DNA of 64,000 bases from Hysterangium stoloniferum (Eukaryota; Basidiomycota; Agaricomycetes; Hysterangiales; Hysterangiaceae): assembly GCA_015178975.1 (NCBI GenBank), contig WHVD01000042.1, forward strand, positions 425,501 through 489,500. Reading direction: 5' to 3'. Under the pieces are notes generated by a model. It was not told where the DNA came from and did no database searches. It saw only the letters and a program-made list of their open reading frames with translations. Both the position numbers and the translations under genes were made by a program. This document shows, piece after piece, positions 46,538 to 54,593 of this stretch. How positions within the stretch are numbered: position 1 is the stretch's first letter; each line of letters starts with the position of its first letter.

Positions 46538-47517
46538 ATGACCATAGGCTCGGGGTCAAAACCCTTCCCGGTTAGGTTAACAGTTGCTCCCATGTCGGTG
46601 CTGAGTGGTACGGGGAACGTGAAGGAGCGTCGGTGTATACTCAAGCAGAAGAAAAAGGCACGTGAAGAGGAGGAGTGGAAGGAGAAGGAGGAGTTGGCGG
46701 CCATCGAGGCCGAGGAGAAGAAACAGGCGGCAGAAGAGGCCGCGCGCAAGCACTGGGAAGCAGTGCTTGCAAAGAACAAGCAGCAGGAGGCTGATCAGGT
46801 GCGGGAGGAGGCGGCGAAAAAGAAGCAGGAGGGAAAGGTAAGTCGGCTCTGGTATCTTTTGCGAACCTTACTGACAATATTTGTTAGCACAAGGCTGCGA
46901 CGCCTTTGGAGTCCGATGACGAAGAGGGAGAGGAGGATGAGGAGGATGCACCGGGGCCGTTGAGCCCCAAAGTGGGTTCGGTTTCCCTAAGTAAAAACTT
47001 TCTCTAAATAATTTTCCTATAGAACCAAAAGCAGGCCGCCAAGGTGGGGCCCAAAAATGACCCTAAGTGCAATCGGTGCACGAAACGGGGTTGAACCTGT
47101 CATCCCCAGGCCAATGGTTGGGGCCGCACTTGTCAAGAGTGCGCCGATCAGAAGCTTGGGTGTGTTTTCCCGGGGGCCAATGGTTCGTTCCAGGAGCGAC
47201 AGGCCAATGCTCTAGAAGAGCAAAACTGCCTTATGTGGACCTACTTCTCGGAGACGAGTCGGTTCCGATACGAGATGTTGTGACAACAAGGGCTCATAAC
47301 CGAGCAATTGCGACTCCTGGGCGTCGGGCTGGAGAAACAGACCAGTGTTATCGAGTCTCAGGGTGGTCAACTTGAGCAGTATTTGGAAGTCTCGAGTTGC
47401 AATGGGCATGAGATTGGGGTGTCGGAGAAGGTCGGTGGTGCAGTATCGGTGGCTGTCGGTGCGGAGGAGGGTTCAGAGGCTGGGGAGGAGGGAGAAGTTG
47501 TAGAGGGAGAAACTTAG
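46538..47517 (+). pseudogene. Antisense Zn2Cys6 protein gene of element B
   Basis: Same place, orientation and architecture as the gene in element A. Exons 46538-46837, 46888-46971 and 47023-47517, 293 codons. Exon 1 encodes an EEEWKEKEELAAIEAEEKKQ-type coiled coil; introns fall after AGK/EGK and after SPK exactly as in A. The zinc cluster is CX2CX6CX10CX2CX6C (from CNRCTKRG to CQECADQKLGC) but is interrupted by a TGA at 47092-47094; a second TGA is at 47281-47283. Both stand where Arg (CGA) would fit. The tail is acidic. Conservation between A and B with divergent DNA suggests past selection on the protein. Confidence 0.73.
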
Positions 47518-47614
47518 ATAGTAAAAATATATCGGTTTTTTCTTTAAAACAAACAAATCATAGCGTGAAGACATAAGGCATAGTCGGGAAAAGGTCGGAT
47601 ACTGCGTGATAGAC

Positions 47615-49045
47615 TTATAAAGGATTGAGAGGACCGGGTTTGTTCAGATAAGCTTGGTGAAAACCTAAAATGATTTCCGAAGCATTACCGAGCTCTGTAG
47701 CTAGGATCCATGAAGTTTCTTCATCTGTACCTTCATAGCCAGCCCATTTGACCAAATAAAGTAATTTGCATGAGCGTCGGCGATTGTCGATTTTTGAGTC
47801 TAGAATCTCTGATATCTCGAATTCGGGTTCCCCATCGATAATCACGGGTGGGGGTGGTGGTTGTATGCGATCCGGTATATTGTTAGGAACACAAGGTTCT
47901 AACATAGATACATGAAATACTGGGTGCACTGCACGCATGTTGTCGGGGAGCCGAAGCGTCCATGAAAGTGTGCCAGCTTGTGCTATAACTTCAAAAGGAC
48001 CTAAATATTTTTCAGAGAGCTTCTTAGAGGGTCTAGTAGTTCGGAAAAACTCGGCTTTAACGAATACTCGGTCTCCGATCCTAAAGTCAGGAGGTGGAAG
48101 TCGGTTCTTATCCGCAGACCGTTGGTATCGTTCTTGAGCCATTGCGATAGTTTTACGAAGTTCTTGATGTAGCTCGTCAAGGTTGGTAACAAAGTCTTGA
48201 GCACGGGCAGATGCGAGATCGCGTTCCGGGTGGATTGCGATGTTGGGGTTGTAGCCTTTATTTGCGAAGAAAGGCGAAATGCCAGTAGTGGCATTTGGTG
48301 TGTTGTTATATGTGAATTCGGCTAGCGGTAGTAGTGATTTCCAATTGTCTTGTTGATAGTTGCAATAGACACGGATGTATTGTTCCAAGGTTTGATTCAT
48401 GCATTCGGTTTGGCCATCGCCTTCCGGGTGATAGCCGGAAGTGAAGTGTAGCTTCATGTCTAGTGCTTTCCCGAGTGACCTAAAGAAGTGAGAGACAAAC
48501 TCGGATCCACGATCGGATGTGACATGCGACGGAACGCCATGCTTGGAAAATACATGGGTGACAAATAATTCAGCTAACTGTACAGATGTTATCATGTCAT
48601 ATGTTGGAATGAAAATACTTTGCTTTGTGAGCCGATCCACAACAACTAGGATTGCTGTGTGACCTTCGGATACCGGTAGGTGCTCAATGAAATCCATAGA
48701 AATCGAGTTCCAAGGTTTTTCCGGTATTGGTAATTGTTTGAGTAGGCCATATGGTTTGTGTCACTGTGATTTAGAGCGTAAACACATAGTACAGGATTTA
48801 CAATAGTGCTTAACAAAATCTCGGATGCCGGGCCATGTATATTCTCTTCTAATGAGTGAGAGGGTCTTATTGAGGCCGAAATGTCCTGAGATTGGGTGGT
48901 CGTGCTTATGTTGTAGGATTCACAGCCAAAGGGTGTCGGAGTCCGGTACATAAATGCGATTGTCAAGTCTAATGAAACCTTGTGAGTCTAATGACCATCA
49001 GGGTTGATCGGGGTCAGACGGGTTATCGAGGTGTGCTTTGGTGAC
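47615..49045 (-). pseudogene. pol: Element B integrase and chromodomain
   Basis: Minus-strand continuation of pol after the C insertion. The zinc motif region around 48,780-48,900 is broken by stops (SKSQ*HKPYG, the same codon as in A). From 48697 the frame is open for 360 residues: MDFIEHLPVSEGHTAILVVVDRL with the first catalytic Asp, HVTSDRGSEFVSHFF with the second, and HPEGDGQTECMNQTLE with the Glu. A GPY-like module follows (FRIGDRVFVKAEF) and then the chromodomain FEISEILDSKI...LLYLVKWAGYEGTDEETSW. All catalytic residues of integrase are kept here, unlike in A. Confidence 0.88.
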
Positions 49046-49048
49046 TGG

Positions 49049-49668
49049 GGAGGATAGTCACAATTCATTGAATACACGAAATTTTATGAAAAACTCCTCA
49101 TATTTTTAAGTGAGACTATTTCTCCTGGCTATGACTACATGTTTTAGAAATTTATATTTCATTAACCCAAAATTTCATCTTTAAGACTTGTACATTCCCT
49201 TAAAATATGCACAAATGTCATGGTTATACAAGATTATCTGGGTTGTTACCTAATCTTTGGGATAAAATACATTCTCTAGTATCTCCATGACTTTTAAAAT
49301 GTCCACAAACATTATAGTTAACCAAAATTATTTGGGTTATGACTTAATCCTTGGGATGAGATGCATTCTCTTGTATATTATACAAACTTTCAAATGTAGT
49401 TCATATAATTTAAATTTATTTGGTTTAGAAAGTTAACCAGAACTATCTGGCCAACCAATCCATGTTGTGGAATTTATCCCCAAAAGGATAATCTATATAT
49501 GTTTGTTTGACTAACTTTTGTCAGATACAAGATAAATATTAATATTTCCTTATCCTCCAGAATATTATCTGATAGGCTGAATTTGATTAAATATTAATTT
49601 TACAACAAACAATATAAATATATATACTTTAGTGGATAAACAACTTTTAAAGTTTTCGGTTATCCTCC
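49049..49668 (+). repeat. Element C left 620-bp terminal repeat
   Basis: Starts GGAGGATAGTCACAATTC, ends TTTCGGTTATCCTCC, no coding frame. Extremely AT-rich. Confidence 0.9.
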
Positions 49669-49747
49669 TAGATGATGACAAAAGGATGCAAATTAAAAAA
49701 ATGAATTTTTTGACAACCAAATACCCTATGATAGTAATCACTATACA

Positions 49748-50932
49748 ATGCAAGCACACACTGTTTTTAAGATGATGGAATCATTCTTCAATAACTTCAC
49801 AGAAGAACAAGCTGAAAGGGAGGAAAGACTGACAGAAATGTTTTCTAAAAGGGTTTTCAGGATAATGAAATCATTCTTTGGTGAGGTCATGGAAGAACAA
49901 GTTAAAATGGAGGAAAGAGTGACAAAAATTTTTAATATACTTTCTACAAGAGAGAGTAAACTAATGAAAGAAATAGAATCCTTAAAACAACAGTTAAGTG
50001 ATCAAAACAAACACAATAGAAACTATGGTGACCGAGGATTTATCATAAAGAAGCAAAAAGGCTGTATTATTCTAGATCTAGATAATGTAGGTATAATTGA
50101 CTTAGAAGGATATAAACTTAATATTAATGGTAATCCTAGAGCTTTATCTACTATTTATAGGTATAAGGATGACTTTATTGATGTAGAGGAAATTTATTGT
50201 GGATATAACTTTATTACAGATAAAGGAAAGAAACAAAATAATGAAAATAATACATCTTCAGATACTAATGTAGAAGATATTATAGATGATGACATAAAGC
50301 CAAAATCAAGTCTTGATTGGAGTTCCAATTGGATTCCAAAGAATAAAGGAAAGAAACAAAATAATGAAAATAATACAACTTCAGATACTAATGTAGAAGA
50401 TATTATAGATGATGACATAAAGCCAAAATCAAGTCTTGATTGGAGTTCCAATTGGATTCCAAAGAATAAAGGAAAGAAACAAAATAATGAAAATAATACA
50501 TCTTCAGATACTAAGGTAGAAGATAATAATACAGATGAAGATAATAATACAGATGAAGATAATAATACAGATGAAGATAATAATACAGATGAAGATAATA
50601 ATACAGATGAAGATAATAATACAGATGAAGATAATAATACAGATGAAGGTATTACTATAGATGAAGATGGTGATGTTATTATAAATGAAGATGGTGATGA
50701 GATTATTATTACAACTGAGGGTCATATTATTATGACAGATAAAAATAATTACACTATAATCATCAATAAAGATAATTGCACTATTGAAGATGAGGATGGC
50801 TATATTATGGATGTAGATGATGATCTAGAACGTTCAATATTAAAATATAGAAAGAGAGCTGAAAAAGCAAGAGAAAAGAGAGGTAAAGGTGATGGATCTG
50901 GATTGTTGTATAACACACTTCTCTTGACATAA
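49748..50932 (+). CDS. Element C accessory protein 1, repeat-rich (394 aa)
   Basis: I do not recognise this protein. Residues about 1-95 are predicted coiled coil from heptads and charge pattern (EEQAEREERLTEMFSKRV, then a second similar copy, then KLMKEIESLKQQLS). A globular-looking part (KKQKGCIILDLDNVGIIDLEGYKLN) follows. Then comes a 41-residue unit in two full copies and a partial third (containing DDDIKPKSSLDWSSNW), then seven copies of NNTDED, then an acidic and finally basic tail (RKRAEKAREKRGK). Position upstream of the transposase suggests a partner protein, as the second gene of Harbinger elements is; no Myb/SANT motif is visible, so that is only a guess. Confidence 0.7.
   Translation: MQAHTVFKMMESFFNNFTEEQAEREERLTEMFSKRVFRIMKSFFGEVMEEQVKMEERVTKIFNILSTRESKLMKEIESLKQQLSDQNKHNRNYGDRGFIIKKQKGCIILDLDNVGIIDLEGYKLNINGNPRALSTIYRYKDDFIDVEEIYCGYNFITDKGKKQNNENNTSSDTNVEDIIDDDIKPKSSLDWSSNWIPKNKGKKQNNENNTTSDTNVEDIIDDDIKPKSSLDWSSNWIPKNKGKKQNNENNTSSDTKVEDNNTDEDNNTDEDNNTDEDNNTDEDNNTDEDNNTDEDNNTDEGITIDEDGDVIINEDGDEIIITTEGHIIMTDKNNYTIIINKDNCTIEDEDGYIMDVDDDLERSILKYRKRAEKAREKRGKGDGSGLLYNTLLLT
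50222..50524 (+). repeat. 123-bp tandem repeat inside accessory gene 1
   Basis: Units start at 50222, 50345 and 50468; the third is truncated after about 57 bp. The period is a multiple of three, so the frame is kept. Confidence 0.9.
50525..50650 (+). repeat. 18-bp tandem repeat, seven copies
   Basis: Unit AATAATACAGATGAAGAT encodes NNTDED; the last copy ends in Gly. Near-perfect copies at the DNA level suggest recent expansion. Confidence 0.92.
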
Positions 50933-51393
50933 GACAGAGAATCAAGCATCAGTGCTTACAGCACTTTCTCCAATATCACTCTCAATCACATATAACTCAG
51001 AAGGAAAGAAAGCATAGTGTAAAATACTACAAGTCCATGAGAAGAGCCTTAGTAGTATTTTGCAATATGCTTTCCCAACCGAGATTAGACATGCATGATA
51101 GACCGTATAGACCTATACATATAGATGATTATCAAATTAGATTCAATTTATGATACATTGATATTGGCCTAAAAGGAGACATAAACCTTCTTTTGTCATT
51201 TATGTAGTCACAATATAGGGATATTGATGATCTTATTTGGAGAAATCTATTATTTATATAGTTATATTAAGAGTAGATATGAATGAATATATAACCTCTG
51301 GTAGATACTTAAGGGAAGGGATATTGTAAGAAGACATACTTTCAGACATATAAAAATGAAATATTCAATTGTTTAATCTAATTTTATTGCAGC
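50933..51393. other. Spacer between element C genes 1 and 2
   Basis: AT-rich, no frame. It ends TTTATTGCAGC just before the transposase ATG, which looks like a splice acceptor, so an untranslated first exon is possible. Confidence 0.45.
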
Positions 51394-52797
51394 ATGCCTA
51401 CAGCATCTTATAAACAAAAGCTTGAGTTAGAATTTCAAAGCTTAATGAGAGAACACTGGACTTTTCTTAATGAAGACTGGCCAATTGTGGGGACTGAAAA
51501 GTATCATAGAACTGAGTTGAAACCTGTGAAAGATCTTCAAGCAGTAAAACAACTTCTTTTTGACCATCTTGGACCAATTCCTGTATTCTTTTTCCTTGTT
51601 CTTATATTTCCCACTCAAGATTATCCTGGTCCATACAGAAATATTGATAAAGGACTCCTTATCCTCTATCATTTATTAACAGGAAAGACAATAAATGATA
51701 TGAAAAATCACATTCCTTCTTCTAGTTTTGAGAAGCTTCAATCTAATTTCTATAAAAAGAATCAGAAAATTAATAATCAACTCATGAAAGATATATCATT
51801 AATGCTTTTAACTATGTTTTCAAACATAAAAATTAGAATTTTATCAGCAAGAATAAAAAATCCACAAGGTTTCAAGGCTATTACCTTGTTCCTTGATGGA
51901 CATGATACAAGGTTAAGCTGTACTGGTGAGGACAAAGCAGCACAATATTCTTACAAGTTAAAGAAATCTGGATGCCGAACACAGGTAGCTATGGATGTGA
52001 ATGGTATGGTCTTATTTCTATCTAAATCAGAGCCATGTGCTCAAAATCCAGATGGACCAATGTTTACAAAATTACATATAGAAAGATTTATACATGAAGA
52101 TGACTGTATGGGACTTGATGGAGCATATAAACCATATATCAATAAGATTGTTGAAATTACAGATCTAAAAGAACATAACTTTATATGTCCTATTCGGAAA
52201 CCTAGAGGTGTTGATTTAACTCCAGAGGAAAGTAATTATAATACAAAATTTGGAAGTTTCAGATCTCAGATTGAACATCTATTTGGTCATATAGGACATA
52301 AATTTGAAAGGTTTAATAATAAATCTGTGATTAGAACTTATTCCCCTGAAGTTTTTACCCTACAATTTAAACTAGCATGTTTATTATTGAATATACAGAA
52401 ATTTGTTGAGATGGGTGACATAAAACCTCAGCCACATCATTCTATGTGGATGGAAGATAATTTTGACTATAGAAAAGATGAAACAGAAGAATTAACATCC
52501 ATAATAACATTGACAGATCAGATATCATTAAATACTTCTGCATTAAGGGCTCAAGATCTACTTTTACAAGGAATGGAGATTGATACTAACAATCACAACC
52601 ATCCATTCCAAAAAAAGAGAAAATTATCAGAGCACCAAGAGTATGAAGTTGAAAGCATATTAAAACATAGAGAAGTTAATGGGAAGATGCAATATCTTGT
52701 AAAATGGAAAGGATACTTCCATAAAACTTGGGAACCAGAAGAAAGCTTCAATACTCAAGGATGCATTGATGACTATTGGAATATGGAGCAGGACTAA
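51394..52797 (+). CDS. Element C transposase, PIF/IS5-like DDE with C-terminal chromodomain (467 aa)
   Basis: Cut-and-paste transposase of the DDE_4 (PIF/Harbinger/IS5) type by motif. An N-terminal helical region of about residues 80-150 includes LLTGKTINDMKNHIPSSSF. Probable catalytic residues: Asp168 in TLFLDGHDTRLS, Asp242 in CMGLDGAYKPYI, Glu294 in SFRSQIEHLFGHIGHKFERF (the RxxIEHxFG signature). A basic KKRK at 407-410 could be a nuclear signal. Residues about 417-462 form a chromodomain (YEVESILKHREVNG, MQYLVKWKGYFHKTWEPEE), normally a reader of methylated histone tails. The frame is open and complete. A 3-bp target duplication agrees with this superfamily. From memory, similar AT-rich DDE proteins are numerous in Rhizophagus (Glomeromycotina). 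The frame being intact suggests recent activity. Confidence 0.82.
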   Translation: MPTASYKQKLELEFQSLMREHWTFLNEDWPIVGTEKYHRTELKPVKDLQAVKQLLFDHLGPIPVFFFLVLIFPTQDYPGPYRNIDKGLLILYHLLTGKTINDMKNHIPSSSFEKLQSNFYKKNQKINNQLMKDISLMLLTMFSNIKIRILSARIKNPQGFKAITLFLDGHDTRLSCTGEDKAAQYSYKLKKSGCRTQVAMDVNGMVLFLSKSEPCAQNPDGPMFTKLHIERFIHEDDCMGLDGAYKPYINKIVEITDLKEHNFICPIRKPRGVDLTPEESNYNTKFGSFRSQIEHLFGHIGHKFERFNNKSVIRTYSPEVFTLQFKLACLLLNIQKFVEMGDIKPQPHHSMWMEDNFDYRKDETEELTSIITLTDQISLNTSALRAQDLLLQGMEIDTNNHNHPFQKKRKLSEHQEYEVESILKHREVNGKMQYLVKWKGYFHKTWEPEESFNTQGCIDDYWNMEQD

Positions 52798-53071
52798 TTT
52801 TAAAACAATATTCATGGTACATCTTCATATATTCAGTATTTTAAAAATACTCAGGTATAGATTATACTATTCTATATTTTCATCATCTACTATTAGACCA
52901 AATCTTGGTAATATTTTATTATTTTTTTTTAAAATACCATTAAATTTATTATTATTCTACTATATTATATATTATATCTGATTATATTAAGAATGAAAAA
53001 TGAATTATTCCAACTTTAAATATCTTAGGTAGGATATAAGCACATATCACTTACAATCTTTCCAAATCAAT

Positions 53072-53563
53072 ATGTCCACCTGTTCAACTTCACTTTTTAT
53101 TCAACAAACTGCATATAACATTTTTGTCCCTAACAAAATGGTAACTATTACCAGAACTAGGAGGCCAAACCCTTACATTCCAAAATGTCATCAAATGCCA
53201 ATTGATGGTTCTAAGGAAATCACATATTACATCAATTATGATGATTTGGGACTAAGTCCCCCATATAAATTTCAAGATGAGATTGATTTTCCTTTCTTAT
53301 CTAATGAAATGGGACATTACAAGTTTATAGGGCTTGAACCAATCCCTCTGAGGTCATATGACAATGTCCAGATGTACAATGCAGTCTTTACTCACCATAA
53401 CATGGCTATAGTAGATAAAATCAGTTTTGAGGTGTTTGTATCTTTTAGAAAAAGGATTGATGAATACCCAGTTGAAGAGAGAGTTGAAAGAGTTGAAGAA
53501 GTTCCAACATCTTCTGGTTGGTGGAAGGGACTACTTTCTTATTTCTGTGTTTGTTATTTCTAA
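53072..53563 (+). CDS. Element C accessory protein 2 (163 aa)
   Basis: Not recognised. The open frame starts MSTCSTSLFIQQTAYN; an inner ATG at the MVTITRTRRPNP segment is an alternative start. The middle is rich in Pro and Tyr (YYINYDDLGLSPPYKF, GLEPIPLRSYDNV). A Glu/Arg/Val helix (PVEERVERVEEVP) precedes a short hydrophobic, aromatic and Cys-rich C-terminus (WWKGLLSYFCVCYF) that could be a membrane or protein contact. It shares codon bias and AT-richness with the transposase, so it belongs to element C. Confidence 0.6.
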   Translation: MSTCSTSLFIQQTAYNIFVPNKMVTITRTRRPNPYIPKCHQMPIDGSKEITYYINYDDLGLSPPYKFQDEIDFPFLSNEMGHYKFIGLEPIPLRSYDNVQMYNAVFTHHNMAIVDKISFEVFVSFRKRIDEYPVEERVERVEEVPTSSGWWKGLLSYFCVCYF

Positions 53564-53970
53564 CTGTCATTAGCATTTGGCTGCAAATTTTAAAAGTTAT
53601 ATAATTGTTAATACAATTTCAGAAAAAAAGTGGAATATTTTGATACAATATAATAAAAATATTACATGAGGTAAAATGAAAATACATGTATTCAATAACT
53701 AATTATAAGTATTTTGTGAATACAATCCCCATATTCTAAAATGACAGAAATTATGAAATCATTTGCCCAAAAGTTTATCTTTGTATAATAAATATTGGAA
53801 AATCACCTGGCATAAGTAAAAGAAAACAGAAATGTAAAAAAAGAAAAGATTATGAAAATAGAGAAGAAGGTAAAAAGATTTTACATAACTTAAAAAAACT
53901 TAAGTTTATATGGTGATGCTAATGTGATATAAATTTTATATTGTTCTAAATACTTTTAAAAGTTAATGTA
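53564..53970. other. Element C 3' non-coding region
   Basis: Very AT-rich, no frame; leads into the right terminal repeat. Confidence 0.5.
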
Positions 53971-54590
53971 GGAGGATAGTCACAATTCATTGAATACACG
54001 AAAGTTTATGAAAAACTCCTCATATTTTTAAGTGAGACTATTTCTCCTGGCTATGACTACATGTTTTAGAAATTTATATTTCATTAACCCAAAATTTCAT
54101 CTTTAAGACTTGTACATTCCCTTAAAATATGCACAAATGTCATGGTTATACAAGATTATCTGGGTTGTTACCTAATCTTTGGGATAAAATACATTCTCTA
54201 GTATCTCCATGACTTTTAAAATGTCCACAAACATTATAGTTAACCAAAATTATTTGGGTTATGACTTAATCCTTAGGATGAGATGCATTCTCTTGTATAT
54301 TATACAAACTTTCAAATGTAGTTCATATAATTTAAATTTATTTGGTTTAGAAAGTTAACCAGAACTATCTGGCCAACCAATCCATGTTGTGGAATTTATC
54401 CCCAAAAGGATAATCTATATATGTTTGTTTGACTAACTTTTGTCAGATACACGATAAATATTAATATTTCCTTATTCTCCAGAATATTATCTGATAGGCT
54501 GAATTTGATTAAATATTAATTTTACAACAAACAATATAAATATATATACTTTAGTGGATAAACAACTTTTAAAGTTTTCGGTTATCCTCC
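53971..54590 (+). repeat. Element C right 620-bp terminal repeat
   Basis: Same length and orientation as the left copy, about four single-base differences (for example near 54,004 and 54,275). Confidence 0.9.
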
Positions 54591-54593
54591 TGG

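Larger units (their letters stand above)
49049..54590 (+). mobile_element. Element C: AT-rich DDE transposon with 620-bp terminal direct repeats
   Basis: A 5,542-bp element in B pol, flanked by a 3-bp target duplication TGG (49046-49048 and 54591-54593). Its ends are GGAGGATA and TATCCTCC, an 8-bp inverted repeat. At each end lies one copy of a 620-bp direct repeat (about four differences between copies). Inside are three plus-strand genes, including a PIF/IS5-type transposase with chromodomain. Base composition is strongly AT-rich, unlike the surrounding gypsy DNA and host genes. The repeats are not independent insertions, because their inner flanks do not match their outer flanks. Confidence 0.85.

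Noticed and set aside
50525-50650. 18-bp repeats as a CRISPR-like array
   Set aside because: Units are directly adjacent without spacers and encode NNTDED in frame inside a gene.
49049-54590. Element C as an LTR retrotransposon
   Set aside because: The direct repeats suggest it, but there is no reverse transcriptase, gag or primer site, the duplication is 3 bp, and the ends are GGAGGATA/TATCCTCC instead of TG/CA.
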